Positions 55,411 through 64,000 are shown, numbered from the stretch's first letter. The stretch: DNA of 64,000 bases from Candidatus Nitrospira neomarina (GCF_032051675.1 NZ_CP116968.1:3527001-3591000); one strand, 5' to 3'. Notes: generated by a model from the letters alone, not told the origin. Made by a program: numbers and translations.

Positions 55411-55904
55411 GACGTGCTCTTCCCTGTGGGTGGAGTCACCTGCCGGATCCACTGTTCGACCAAGGGCACCAGTTCGGCAGCCGACACGGCCGTTTGCTGT
55501 TGGTAGGGCCCTGAACTAAACAGACGCCCAACCCCGTCCGTGAATTGATTGGTTCGACCTGACCGGTCCAAAAACTGCAGCCAGGAGATTCCTGCTAGCC
55601 CTGCGACCTCGGTTCGAGGGAAGGAGGCTATGGCATAGCGACGAATCATGATTGAAAGGCGTTGAATCAGCCATTGATCATCTCGATGGGTATCATAGTG
55701 CTGTTTGATCGCACTCAATTCATTCATTGCAAGTCGCCACGACTGTTTCCGACGTCGATTCCTCAGAATCCACAGGAACAGCATGACTGCCATAATGACC
55801 AAACCGACGGTGATCCACCAACCCGGAGCCGGAGGCCACAGAGAAATCGGAGGTGGCAGATGCACATCCCGGAGATCTTGTAGAGGAGAACTTGCTGTCG
55901 GCAT
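55407..55904 (-). CDS. DUF4381 domain membrane protein
   Basis: A 165-residue protein with one N-terminal membrane segment (GWWITVGLVIMAVMLFLWIL) preceded by a short proline-rich stretch (HLPPPISLWPPAPG), the DUF4381 signature arrangement, then a basic cytoplasmic domain with RLSIMIRRYAIASFPR. DUF4381 proteins always accompany MoxR/DUF58/VWA operons. It overlaps the start of BatA and follows DUF58 by 15 bases. Confidence 0.85.
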   Translation of the reverse strand: MPTASSPLQDLRDVHLPPPISLWPPAPGWWITVGLVIMAVMLFLWILRNRRRKQSWRLAMNELSAIKQHYDTHRDDQWLIQRLSIMIRRYAIASFPRTEVAGLAGISWLQFLDRSGRTNQFTDGVGRLFSSGPYQQQTAVSAAELVPLVEQWIRQVTPPTGKSTS

Positions 55905-55919
55905 GTTAGCCCATTCCCG

Positions 55920-56927
55920 TCATGCCATACTGTGATGGGCGCTTCGTCGATGTCCAAGATCCTGTAACCCACCACGCAATTGGAAAAGAATATCATCGTG
56001 GGTTCCCAATGGAATGAATCCGATTCCACGGGTCAGGCACAACGTCCGGACATCTTCATAACGTTCCCTAAAGCACGCTGAATAGGATTGGATGATGTTG
56101 GTAGATCCTGTATTCAATATTCCCATGCGTGTACCGTCCGTCACAGGATATTGGCCGGCAGGTGGGGGCTCTTGTTCCAATTGGTCATACATGAAGATCG
56201 CCACCACATCCTGATGCCCCCCCAATCGGATGAGGGTCTGTTTGGTCTGATGGTCCCAATCGCGAAAATCACTTAAGAGAAAAATGAGGCTTCCGGGCTT
56301 GGCGGTTGCCTGAACTCGATTTAAGGCCAAATAAAAAGGTGAGGTAGTGGGACTTTGGCGCTCAACCATCTGTGACGAGTGGGCACTATCTTGAGCCAGG
56401 ATATTGAGAAGTTGTAGCACTCCGGTTCTTCCTCCCCTGGGTCGGAGTTCCACATGGTCCACATCTGAAAAAACCACCCCCCCAACCCGATCTCCTCTCT
56501 CTTGCGAGGCCCATCCCAGTAATGCCGCCGCATGGGCGGCAATGACCGACTTAAAGGCCACCTTGGTCCCGAATCGCATGCCCTTTCTATTATCCACTAC
56601 GATGAAGACTGGTCGCTCCCGTTCTTCGCGAAAGACCTTCAGGTAGGGTTCATGAGTCCGCGCCATCACCCGCCAATCCATGAGGCGCACATCATCACCC
56701 GGTTGATACCGGCGAGATTCCTCAAAATCCATGCCTCTGCCTTTAAACGGAGATCGCTCTCCGCCAGCCAAAAGGGTATGAACCCGCTTCCGGGTCTTGA
56801 TTCCCAATACCCCTGTCTGGTGACGCATGTTGAGGAGATCGGCAAGCCGAACTTCTACTCCCTGAAATCCTGTAGGGCGATTCAGCCGGAATTCTGATGG
56901 GGCTATCTGTTTACGGAACGGCCACAT
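55920..56927 (-). CDS. DUF58 domain protein
   Basis: A 335-residue soluble protein of the DUF58 family, a VWA-like protein linked to MoxR ATPases. Hallmarks: SPFKGRGMDFEESRRYQPGD, DVRLMDWRVMARTHEPYLKV, EERERPVFIVVDNRKGMRFG, then a VWA-like second half with a degenerate MIDAS. Its start overlaps the MoxR gene by 17 bases. It probably acts as the MoxR substrate-adaptor of the Bat complex. Confidence 0.92.
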   Translation of the reverse strand: MWPFRKQIAPSEFRLNRPTGFQGVEVRLADLLNMRHQTGVLGIKTRKRVHTLLAGGERSPFKGRGMDFEESRRYQPGDDVRLMDWRVMARTHEPYLKVFREERERPVFIVVDNRKGMRFGTKVAFKSVIAAHAAALLGWASQERGDRVGGVVFSDVDHVELRPRGGRTGVLQLLNILAQDSAHSSQMVERQSPTTSPFYLALNRVQATAKPGSLIFLLSDFRDWDHQTKQTLIRLGGHQDVVAIFMYDQLEQEPPPAGQYPVTDGTRMGILNTGSTNIIQSYSACFRERYEDVRTLCLTRGIGFIPLGTHDDILFQLRGGLQDLGHRRSAHHSMA

Positions 56928-57885
56928 GATTCAAAATTTCTGAGATCACCTGATCAGTCCTGATCCCCTCCGCTTCCGCTTCAAAGGTCAGTAAGACCCG
57001 GTGGCGCAACACATCATGGGCCACGGCTTGTATGTCTTCCGGGGAGACATAATCGCGACCTTCCAACCAGGCATGCGCTCTGGCACAACGCTCCATTCCA
57101 ATGGTTGCCCGAGGGCTGGCTCCAAACCGGATCCATCGCTTCAGCATGGAGCTATACGGTCCAGGGTCACGCGTGGCCATGACTAATTGGACGATATATT
57201 CTTCGAGTGCGGGCGCAACATATATATCCCACATCTGTCGTCGAGCCGCCACAATCACCTTTTGAGGAACGGGCGTGGGGACAGTCGTGACCTCCCCAGA
57301 AATTGCCCTGGCTTGTCGACGAACAAGTTCGACAATCTTCCGCTCTCCTTCCACATCGGGATATTGCACCCTGACATAGAGGAGGAAACGATCCAACTGC
57401 GCTTCAGGCAGAGGATACGTTCCTTCCTGCTCAATGGGATTTTGGGTGGCCATGACTAAAAACAACTCGGGCAAGGGATAACTGGTTCGCCCGATCGTCA
57501 CTTGATGTTCTCCCATGGCCTCTAATAGGGCGGCCTGCACCTTAGCGGGGGCCCGATTAATTTCATCGGCCAGGACAAGGTTGTGAAAAATCGGCCCCGG
57601 TTGAAAGCGAAAAGAGCCGTCGTGTGGACGATAGATATCAGTCCCGGTTATATCAGCGGGAAGTAAATCCGGGGTAAATTGAATCCGGTGAAAATCAGCC
57701 TCAATCCCGGAGGCCAACGCTTTAATAGCGGTAGTTTTGGCTAAACCTGGCGCACCTTCAACAAGAAGGTGTCCATCAGCCATCAAGGCAATCAACAGCC
57801 TGAGGGTAAGACCCTCTTGTCCAATTACCTGTTGATTCAGAAAGGCTCGAAGCCTTGCTATCTGCTCGTGTTCAGATCCAGACAT
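56911..57885 (-). CDS. MoxR-family AAA+ ATPase
   Basis: A 324-residue AAA+ ATPase of the MoxR type. Walker A EGAPGLAKTT (43-52), Walker B LVLADE (103-108), sensor 1 ATQNP (146-150), the MoxR-specific insert GTYPLPEAQLDRF and a C-terminal lid with GASPRATIGM. MoxR ATPases act as chaperones that assemble or activate protein complexes. Together with DUF58, DUF4381 and the Bat proteins it starts the operon on the - strand, preceded by a good promoter. Confidence 0.94.
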   Translation of the reverse strand: MSGSEHEQIARLRAFLNQQVIGQEGLTLRLLIALMADGHLLVEGAPGLAKTTAIKALASGIEADFHRIQFTPDLLPADITGTDIYRPHDGSFRFQPGPIFHNLVLADEINRAPAKVQAALLEAMGEHQVTIGRTSYPLPELFLVMATQNPIEQEGTYPLPEAQLDRFLLYVRVQYPDVEGERKIVELVRRQARAISGEVTTVPTPVPQKVIVAARRQMWDIYVAPALEEYIVQLVMATRDPGPYSSMLKRWIRFGASPRATIGMERCARAHAWLEGRDYVSPEDIQAVAHDVLRHRVLLTFEAEAEGIRTDQVISEILNHVAVP

Positions 57886-58975
57886 ATGTCTTGATTTGAA
57901 CCCGGTGGGTTCCTGTAGTCAAAATATTACGGATTCCCCTGTTTTGATGGCATTGGGGAAACCTCAACTTCTCATTCTGCATGGTGTAAGAGCCTCTGTT
58001 TTATAATAATTTACCATTTGTGAGAGTCAAGGGGTTTGGCGGAAAAATGGTATCTACCCCGCATGACGGAGTGCAGCGTGCAATGATAGGTCCGGGGTAA
58101 GACTCATTATTTCAAATATTTCATATGGAGGAATGGCGCGTGCTCCAACCTCATTGCAGCGGTCATGTCTAATCATATGCGAGGGAGCCGTGGGATTCTC
58201 CCAACCAACATGGATTCCTGAGGTCACGAAAGCCTATTGAAGAGGAAATACCGCGCAAATCTTTGAATGGAAGATTGCCTATGGCTTGGAACTTCTCCAC
58301 ATCGACGAAGTGCTCATTCACAAGCATAATCCCAGAAGAACTATCCTCTAAGGCTTGCCCACCACCATCATACTTTTGTTCATTGTACACATTGATGATG
58401 TTTTTTATTTTCTTCTGGCAATTTCATTATTCCTATGCAATCGTTTTTTTATGATCCCCATTAATTCGTATTGGTTGTTTAATCCTTAGGGTGTTCATGA
58501 CAAAAACCATCGCAATATTCAGCCTTTACCAGGATATTTTTTAGCTGCCTCACTCAACAGATCTGCCCCATTTTGCGCCACTTGCTCATAGTCAATTTTC
58601 AGTTTTACCATAAAGGCATAAACCCAATCTTCCCGTCAATCAATGGGTGAACCTATGCAATATTGTACACCCTCCAGAAATTCTCCTATCCCTTTCTTAA
58701 GTTAAAGAATATTTACTGGAGATTAGGTCACACGCGGGTGGGGAGGGGACAGCATCCCTACTGGCTTCAGTAAAGGTTAAAAAGTGTTGACTGTCATCTT
58801 TGGTCTCAGGGGTGTAATTACCTGTTCACAAGGAAGTCGGTAAAACCCACAATTAAAACAGGAGGGACGGTAAGTGGAAGACAACCAAAGAGGTTTCCAA
58901 CATACATTCCTGGGCTAGGTTCTCGTTCTGTACCCCTTGATTCCCGATCGTATCGAAAAAAAGGAGGGGATGATC
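57886..58975. other. About 1.1 kb intergenic region
   Basis: This divergent region holds the MoxR operon promoter (58003-58030) and the upstream region of the small secreted protein gene. A short TTCCCC/GGGGAA inverted repeat lies near 57930-57960. A 73-codon - strand frame at 58169-58390 is unrecognised. Otherwise nothing is supported. Confidence 0.55.
58003..58030 (-). promoter_or_regulatory. Predicted sigma70-type promoter of the MoxR/Bat operon
   Basis: On the - strand TTGACT (58025-58030) and TATTAT (58003-58008) are separated by 16 bases, in an AT-rich neighbourhood about 120 bases before the MoxR start. Transcription would start near 57996, leaving a leader of about 110 bases. Sequence prediction only. 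Confidence 0.6.
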
Positions 58976-59284
58976 ATGAACCGTAAACTTTGCGCGATTA
59001 GCGTAATAGGAAGTATCTTATTAGGAAGTACATTAGCCCTGGGAAATCCAGGCATGCTTCCAAACCATCCAGGGTATCCCATGGGAGACGCGAAGTCTCC
59101 CGTGACAGGGCAATCGGTAGCTAATGATCCGGGACAAACTCAACCCAGTAAGGATGAATCACTCCAACAAGCATCTGGATTTCATGATGCACATGCCATT
59201 AACCCTGGGAAGGAAGAACGCCCAAATATTGTGCCGCCTGGGGAATCAAAGTCCATGAACACAAACAGTGATTCCAGCAAGTAG
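58976..59284 (+). CDS. Small secreted Pro/Asn/Gly-rich protein
   Basis: A 102-residue exported protein. I use the third possible start (ATG at 58976): AAGGAGG at 58961-58967 is eight bases upstream, whereas the ATG at 58970 is too close. Residues 1-22 form a signal peptide (RKLCAISVIGSILLGSTLAL), with cleavage probably after ALG. The mature part is hydrophilic, Asn/Pro/Ser-rich and unrecognised (PNHPGYPMGDAKSP). It is followed by a strong terminator, so it is a single-gene unit. No function can be assigned. Confidence 0.75.
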   Translation: MNRKLCAISVIGSILLGSTLALGNPGMLPNHPGYPMGDAKSPVTGQSVANDPGQTQPSKDESLQQASGFHDAHAINPGKEERPNIVPPGESKSMNTNSDSSK

Positions 59285-59335
59285 GGGATGAATCCGCAAA
59301 CCGTCCCCGAACAATCGGGAACACCAAGGGGTCTG

Positions 59336-59367
59336 AAAAGGAGGGGGCGTAAAGCTCCCTCCTTTTT
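59336..59367. terminator. Strong bidirectional intrinsic terminator
   Basis: AAAAGGAGGG at 59336-59345 pairs over ten bases with CCCTCCTTTT at 59357-59366 around an 11-base loop, followed by a T. On the reverse strand the same hairpin also ends in a T-run. It lies between the end of the small secreted protein gene (+) and the end of the DUF5989 gene (-), so it can stop both. Confidence 0.85.
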
Positions 59368-59424
59368 CCCTATCAAGCCTGCCACTCAATCAATTTCCTC
59401 ATAGCCTTCACCCTCACCTTCTAA

Positions 59425-59577
59425 TCAGAACAAGGTATAGATGAAGGGGGCAACGGCTGAGCCCTCACTCAGGATTATAAGACCGCCGAGTAGTAAGAGC
59501 ATGATGATGATGGGGGCGAGCCAGAACTTTTTTCGTTCCCGCATAAAGTCCCACAATTCCCCAAGAAAACCTGTCAT
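59425..59577 (-). CDS. DUF5989 small membrane protein
   Basis: A 50-residue protein with one membrane segment: MTGFLGELWDFMRERKKFWL, then APIIIMLLLLGGLIILSEGS and a short tail ending YTLF. The order (short amphipathic head, basic RERKK, one helix, GSAVAPFIYTLF tail) matches DUF5989 proteins, which are found next to SxtJ and NodU/CmcH carbamoyltransferases. The gene starts 11 bases after the end of the SxtJ gene, with AAAGGAGAAACAG upstream. Function unknown; it probably belongs to the carbamoyltransferase membrane complex. Confidence 0.85.
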   Translation of the reverse strand: MTGFLGELWDFMRERKKFWLAPIIIMLLLLGGLIILSEGSAVAPFIYTLF

Positions 59578-59588
59578 CTGTTTCTCCT

Positions 59589-59993
59589 TTAGAAAGGTTT
59601 CAGCACATGGTCCGCGGACCTAGCCTTTTTGACCACGCGATAGCTGTTGGCCTTGGGGTCATAGCCAAGTTGCAATGGTCGTTTACCTAATAATCCCATG
59701 ACAAACGCCATGGGAGTAAACATCCCAAAAAACATTAGGCTTAAGATAATCCGGGAATTAATCCACCCTAATTTTTCGCCGATCTTCATCCACGCGCGAT
59801 GCAAGGGCTTAAGCCCTTTTGGAAAAACCATTCCCATTGCCCCAAAAACCGCGGCGATAAGACTTGCCCACAATCGTATACTCTCTCCATGAATGACCAA
59901 TGGCCATACCGCTACAATTAGAAAGATTCCGCCCATTAACAGGCCGAACGAGCGAAGATCCTTAGCAGTTGGGTGATGAATCGTTGATGTCAT
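59589..59993 (-). CDS. SxtJ-family membrane protein
   Basis: A 134-residue membrane protein with about three hydrophobic segments (FGLLMGGIFLIVAVWPLVIH, LWASLIAAVFGAMGMVF, RIILSLMFFGMFTPMAFVMG). It matches the SxtJ family, whose members accompany carbamoyltransferases in exopolysaccharide and saxitoxin loci. HRAWMKIGEKLGWINSRI is a family marker. It starts 18 bases after the carbamoyltransferase stop, so they are one operon. The role is unknown. Confidence 0.87.
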   Translation of the reverse strand: MTSTIHHPTAKDLRSFGLLMGGIFLIVAVWPLVIHGESIRLWASLIAAVFGAMGMVFPKGLKPLHRAWMKIGEKLGWINSRIILSLMFFGMFTPMAFVMGLLGKRPLQLGYDPKANSYRVVKKARSADHVLKPF

Positions 59994-60011
59994 GCCGTCA
60001 CTCTTTCACAC

Positions 60012-61880
60012 TTAATCCAATTCAAATTCTTTCATCCACGTTTCATCCTTCGGCACCGGCTTTTGATGTTCCTTCAAAATAAGACAATTTTCCAGGACGA
60101 GGACATCCATCTCTGTCCGCATGAAACACCGGTAGGCATCTTCAGGCGTACAGACAATGGGTTCGCCTCGAACATTAAACGAGGTATTGATCAACACTGC
60201 ACATCCGGTTTGCTTTTCAAACTCTTGCAATAATTGATAGTAGCGAGGATTGGTATCAGGTGACACCGTCTGAACCCTGGCGGAGTAATCCACATGGGTC
60301 ACTGCGGGAATATCCGATTTGGGAACATTGAGTAGATCAATCCCCCAAAGATTTTGTTGATCCGGTTGTACCGCTCGTCGTCGCTTCTCGACAACCGGGG
60401 CCACCAATAACATGTAAGGACTATCGGTATCCATCTCAAAATACTCGGACACTCGTTCTCTTAAAACCGATGGCGCAAAGGGACGGAAGGATTCCCGATA
60501 TTTAATTTTTAAATTCATGACCGATTGCATTTTCTCGCTACGAGGGTCGCCCAAGATACTTCGTCCCCCTAAAGCCCGAGGACCGAATTCCATGTGCCCT
60601 TGTAACCATCCAATGACCTTTCCCTCAGCCAAATATTCCGCCACTCGACGATACAGGTCCGAATCCTCCACGTACTCATAACTGGCCTCAAGCTGTTGGA
60701 GCCGGGATTCAATGTCCTCGTTGGAAAAGCGTGGCCCTAGATAACTGCCTCGCATCGAATCACTAGGGCCCTGGCATACCCGAGGCTGATTCAGATAGCT
60801 GTAATGCACATTTAAGGCTGCACCCAACGCGCTGCCCGCATCACCTGCGGCCGGCTGAATCCACAGCCCGCTGAATGGACCTTCCCGCAGCACTCTCCCG
60901 TTTCCGACGCAATTCAAGGCCACCCCTCCGGAAAGGCAAAGATTGGAAAGGCCCGTTTCTCGATGAAGGCTGTTGGCCAGACGAAGCATGACCATCTCAG
61001 TGACTTCCTGCACAGACCTGGCCAGATCCATTTCCCGCTGGGTGAGAGTACTTTCCGCCTGACGCGGAGGACCACCAAATATGGCGTCGAACTTGTTGTT
61101 GGTCATCCGTAATCCGGTACAGTAATCAAAATAGTCCATATTGAGGCGGAAGGTGCCATCCGGCTTCACATCCACCACATTATCCAAAATCGTTTTCACA
61201 TACTTGGGCTCCCCATAGGGAGCGAGCCCCATCACTTTATATTCCCCGGAATTGACCTTAAACCCGGTATAGTAGGTAAAGGCGGAATACAGCAGCCCGA
61301 TGGAATGGGGAAAAGGAATTTCCCAAAGAGGTGTTAATTGGTTTCCCCGCCCGACCCAGGCTGAAGTGGTCGCCCATTCGCCCACTCCGTCCATACAGAG
61401 GACAACCGCCTCCTTATAAGGAGAAGGGAAAAAGGCCGCAGCCGCATGTGATTCATGGTGCTCCCCAAAGAGCAAAGGCGGCAGGTTCTCTTTTTTATCG
61501 AGACCCCCCACCTGACGAAAAGCCTTTTCTAACAAGTTTCGCAGGAACAACTTTTCTTTGATCCAAACAGGAATGGCGGTCAGAAACGATCCTAGTCCCT
61601 TCGGCGCATAGGACAAATAGGTTTCCAACAAACGTTCAAATTTGACAAAAGGTTTGTCGTAGAACACCAGATAATCGACGTCGCGCATGCCAACCCCGCC
61701 TTGCCGGAGACAATACTCAACCGCATGGCTCGGGAACCCGGCATCATGCTTTTTTCGCGTGAACCGTTCTTCTTGAGCAGCCGCCACAATCTTGCCATTC
61801 TGGATGAGACAAGCCGCACTGTCGTGGTAATAGGCGGAAACCCCCAGAATTGAAGTTAATTTCCCGTTTGCCGTTGCCAT
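60012..61880 (-). CDS. Carbamoyltransferase (NodU/CmcH family)
   Basis: A carbamoyltransferase of 622 residues. I start at 61880, preceded by AAGGGA five bases upstream; an extra 11 residues from another start are less likely. N-terminal Kae1/TobZ-like ATPase domain: ILGVSAYYHDSAACLIQNGK, AQEERFTRKKHDAGFP and EHHESHAAAAFFPSPY with metal-binding His residues; C-terminal carbamoyltransferase part has MEFGPRALGGRSILGDPR and TSFNVRGEPIVCTPEDAYR. These enzymes transfer a carbamoyl group from carbamoyl phosphate, via carbamoyl-AMP, to a hydroxyl of a sugar or polyketide. Neighbours SxtJ and DUF5989 are its usual companions. A surface glycan target is likely but unproven. Confidence 0.95.
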   Translation of the reverse strand: MATANGKLTSILGVSAYYHDSAACLIQNGKIVAAAQEERFTRKKHDAGFPSHAVEYCLRQGGVGMRDVDYLVFYDKPFVKFERLLETYLSYAPKGLGSFLTAIPVWIKEKLFLRNLLEKAFRQVGGLDKKENLPPLLFGEHHESHAAAAFFPSPYKEAVVLCMDGVGEWATTSAWVGRGNQLTPLWEIPFPHSIGLLYSAFTYYTGFKVNSGEYKVMGLAPYGEPKYVKTILDNVVDVKPDGTFRLNMDYFDYCTGLRMTNNKFDAIFGGPPRQAESTLTQREMDLARSVQEVTEMVMLRLANSLHRETGLSNLCLSGGVALNCVGNGRVLREGPFSGLWIQPAAGDAGSALGAALNVHYSYLNQPRVCQGPSDSMRGSYLGPRFSNEDIESRLQQLEASYEYVEDSDLYRRVAEYLAEGKVIGWLQGHMEFGPRALGGRSILGDPRSEKMQSVMNLKIKYRESFRPFAPSVLRERVSEYFEMDTDSPYMLLVAPVVEKRRRAVQPDQQNLWGIDLLNVPKSDIPAVTHVDYSARVQTVSPDTNPRYYQLLQEFEKQTGCAVLINTSFNVRGEPIVCTPEDAYRCFMRTEMDVLVLENCLILKEHQKPVPKDETWMKEFELD

Positions 61881-62052
61881 GTTTTCCCTTAGAACAGCTT
61901 GCCTTTGCCACATTGGATGGCCTGGTCAGACAGAAAATCTGTAAATCCTAATTTTTCGGTGAACATGAAGAAGTACTTTACCAACGATTCTTGCCTGTTT
62001 CCCTTTCGATCAAATGAAATCAAATGAAAACCTCCTACCGAAGGTATTCTAC

Positions 62053-62844
62053 TTATCGAAACAGTTCATCAAAAAACAATTTCATGTGCTCCCATGACCG
62101 TCGATCAGCTTGCTCCTGATATCGCACGCCGTTCATCTCATATTGATTAGCCGAAGGATTGGTGAATCCATGTTTGGCCCCTCCAAAAATCACCATGTGC
62201 CAATCGAACCCGGCCTCGTCTAAAGCATGTTTAAATTTCGTAATGTGGTCTTGGCTAAGAAAGGGATCGGCCTCCCCATGGGCAATGAGAATTTTGACTG
62301 AACTTTTAATAGCAGAAGATGCGGACGGAAGAGGGAGCGACCCATGGAAACTTACGACTCCTTTGACCGGTGCTCCATCATACACCATTTGCATAACCGT
62401 CGCCCCTCCAAAACAATACCCAATAGCTGCTAAACGGGTTTGATCTACCAGGGAGTTAGTCTGAAGAAGCCGTAATCCCTCTTTCGCCCTGGCCTGCCAC
62501 ATCTTTACATTGGCTGTGGTTTGTTGCATCCATTGCCTGGCCGTATCGGCATGAGTGGTCACTTTACCCTTACCATACATATCTACGGCCACCGCCACAT
62601 ATCCCATGGCCGCCAATTGTTCCGCACGAGTTCGGGCATAGTCATTTAACCCCCACCATTCGTGAACAACCAAAATTCCCGGACGTTTACCTTTTATTTC
62701 ATCATCCCAGGCCACGACTCCTTCCAAAGCAACTTCCCCATGGTTATAGGGGATAGTTGTGATTTGCACCCTGGCTTCCACTTGCGAAGACCATGCACAC
62801 ACAATCATGAGGAGACATAGGCCTAATCGATGGTAAGAGTTCAT
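62053..62844 (-). CDS. Secreted dienelactone hydrolase-family protein
   Basis: An alpha/beta hydrolase of 263 residues. I start at the internal ATG at 62844, which gives a proper signal peptide (RLGLCLLMIVCAWSSQVEA). The catalytic triad of dienelactone hydrolases is visible: nucleophile Cys 144 in GYCFGG, Asp 193 in HGEADPF and His 225 in GGAKHGF, with the regulatory Glu in HEWWGLNDYARTRAEQLA. Family members hydrolyse lactones and various esters; most exported ones have an unknown substrate. The ribosome binding site is weak. Single gene by spacing. Confidence 0.85.
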   Translation of the reverse strand: MNSYHRLGLCLLMIVCAWSSQVEARVQITTIPYNHGEVALEGVVAWDDEIKGKRPGILVVHEWWGLNDYARTRAEQLAAMGYVAVAVDMYGKGKVTTHADTARQWMQQTTANVKMWQARAKEGLRLLQTNSLVDQTRLAAIGYCFGGATVMQMVYDGAPVKGVVSFHGSLPLPSASSAIKSSVKILIAHGEADPFLSQDHITKFKHALDEAGFDWHMVIFGGAKHGFTNPSANQYEMNGVRYQEQADRRSWEHMKLFFDELFR

Positions 62845-63007
62845 GATTTCTGCTTCTTTAATGGTTTGGCAAGAATATGGACCGGAATACAGACTGACAT
62901 GATTTCGATTTAGTCCTATTCTTCCCGTCATTAATCTGAATCCTTCAGAAAAAGGGCCAGATACTAAATTTTACGGTAAATTCAGCATTTGGCAATCTTT
63001 TTTGAAT

Positions 63008-64000
63008 TCACTGTTTTTGGGTTTCCCAAGAATCCGCCAGTTGCGCTCTCCAACCGAGAGAAAGAAGCACAATATTCTTTTTTGAACGGTAGAACTCAAA
63101 CAACACAATGGCAGTTAAATTCGGGACACCGGAAATGATTTCTTGATACTGGTCTTTAGTCATCATCACCAAACGTGTTGATTGTTGAACGTCTCTCTTC
63201 AGTTCTTCAAGCGCCAAGGAATCTTCAAGACCCTCCCCCACGATTCGTGAACGACCATGGAGATAGTCCCAATAGAATTCATCTTCATCCTCCCGCCAAT
63301 CCCATGACTGAAACACCGATATGGGATCCGTTTGTTTATTTAAGCGCCGTTGATTTTCGTCAAAGGCCAGCCTGGGAGAGCCTTCCGCTTGGATACCAGG
63401 AATAATAAATCCTGTCACCGTCACCATAAGGGCCACGCCCAACACCCCCACACCCACCAGGCCCATTCGCAAATAATTCTTGACAGCCAGTCCAACCATC
63501 ATCAGGCCTAACATGCATAATCCCACACGAAGGATCAAAGGAATGACGTCCAATGGGACATGCCATTTTTTTTGCAACAGTATAGGCCCAAGAAATACCG
63601 AAACCACAAAAATGCCACCCAAACATGCTAACAAGCCCCTCAACATGCCCTTTCCTTCCGAAACTGGCGCTTCATACAGCAGTCGATGATATACATAGCC
63701 GACCAACAAACCAAATGCCGGCAGGAGAGGCATGAGATACCGTTCATGCTTTTCTGGCGCCAAACTCAACGCCACAAAATACACTACGACCCAGAGAAAG
63801 ACCCACAATTCTTTCGGCGACTCAACCCAGGGACGACGTTTCCATAGGAGAAAAAGGCCAACTGGAAGTAAGGCCGACCAGGGGAAAAAATCGAACCAGA
63901 TCACTAGGCCATACCAAAAAATTGGACGTTTTCCCCAATACGCCTCCCACGCAGAATGTTGTTGATCGCCAGATACGCTGATCATGCGTTTAAGATTTTC
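63008..64000 (-). CDS. GT39-like membrane glycosyltransferase, C-terminal part (cut by window)
   Basis: An open frame on the - strand that runs off the right edge; only its C-terminal about 330 residues are in view. The first visible residues (ENLKRMISVSGDQQHSAWEA) join the membrane-helix-rich domain with LSLAPEKHERYLMPLLPAF, a strong marker of the PMT/ArnT (GT39) family: the conserved KHERYLLP-like stretch precedes the last membrane helices. The tail from residue about 240 is hydrophilic, with FYWDYLHGRSRIVGEG. It may transfer a sugar from a polyprenyl-phosphate donor at the outer face. The N-terminal half must lie beyond 64000. Confidence 0.8.
   Translation of the reverse strand, partial: ENLKRMISVSGDQQHSAWEAYWGKRPIFWYGLVIWFDFFPWSALLPVGLFLLWKRRPWVESPKELWVFLWVVVYFVALSLAPEKHERYLMPLLPAFGLLVGYVYHRLLYEAPVSEGKGMLRGLLACLGGIFVVSVFLGPILLQKKWHVPLDVIPLILRVGLCMLGLMMVGLAVKNYLRMGLVGVGVLGVALMVTVTGFIIPGIQAEGSPRLAFDENQRRLNKQTDPISVFQSWDWREDEDEFYWDYLHGRSRIVGEGLEDSLALEELKRDVQQSTRLVMMTKDQYQEIISGVPNLTAIVLFEFYRSKKNIVLLSLGWRAQLADSWETQKQ

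Noticed and set aside
58169..58390. 73-codon frame on the - strand
   Set aside because: No domain and no convincing ribosome binding site in a large non-coding gap.
58787..58818. TTGACT ... TGTAAT as a promoter for the small secreted protein
   Set aside because: Spacing of 20 bases is too long and the -10 is weak.

Overview
The window is chromosomal DNA of a Gram-negative-type bacterium with roughly even GC content. The gene set resembles Nitrospira (phylum Nitrospirota): a large exopolysaccharide locus, a carbamoyltransferase/SxtJ/DUF5989 trio, and a MoxR-Bat operon running into a Gld-type ABC operon. That assignment comes from remembered gene context, not from a marker gene, and is tentative. 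There is one RNA gene, an initiator tRNA-Met. I found no CRISPR array, no intact insertion sequence and no phage genes.

Layout. 1-10283: loosely packed genes with long non-coding gaps: a fatty acid desaturase, a secreted Ig-like/PKD protein, an endonuclease/exonuclease/phosphatase-fold lipoprotein, a GT39-type membrane glycosyltransferase, and an overlapping HAD phosphatase/UbiA prenyltransferase pair that resembles polyprenyl-phosphate-pentose synthesis. 10284-17179 (+ strand): a degenerate alkaline-phosphatase-fold protein, two tandem paralogous GT4 glycosyltransferases, a GT2 and another GT4-like enzyme. 17449-44204 (- strand): a polysaccharide locus of about 27 kb. It holds a Wzx-type flippase, an SGNH hydrolase, many glycosyltransferases, a cytochrome P450, a Gfo/Idh/MocA oxidoreductase, a glutamate-dehydrogenase-family enzyme, two methyltransferases plus the wreck of a third, two FemAB/GNAT-like proteins, three CapK/PaaK-like adenylate-forming enzymes, an AsnB-type amidotransferase, and an FAD oxidoreductase fused to a membrane domain that recurs next door as a separate gene. 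44631-44707: tRNA-fMet. 45492-57885 (- strand): MoxR, DUF58, DUF4381, BatA, BatB/BatC fusion and BatD, then ABC ATPase, permease, GldG-like and DUF4340 proteins, with a good sigma70-like promoter at the head. 58976-64000: a small secreted protein with a strong terminator, the DUF5989/SxtJ/carbamoyltransferase operon, a secreted dienelactone hydrolase-like protein and the C-terminal part of a second GT39-like protein cut by the window edge.

How the genes fit together. Glycosyltransferases and the flippase would build a lipid-linked glycan and move it across the inner membrane. The adenylate-forming, FemAB-like, AsnB, dehydrogenase, P450, methyltransferase and SGNH genes would add unusual non-sugar groups. 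No initiating phosphoglycosyltransferase, Wzy polymerase, Wzz/Wzc or outer-membrane export gene is visible, so the pathway must be completed elsewhere. The most original material is the repeated CapK/FemAB set with AsnB and a dehydrogenase, the fused and free versions of the same membrane domain, the active-site-poor alkaline-phosphatase-fold protein, and the decayed methyltransferase copy.
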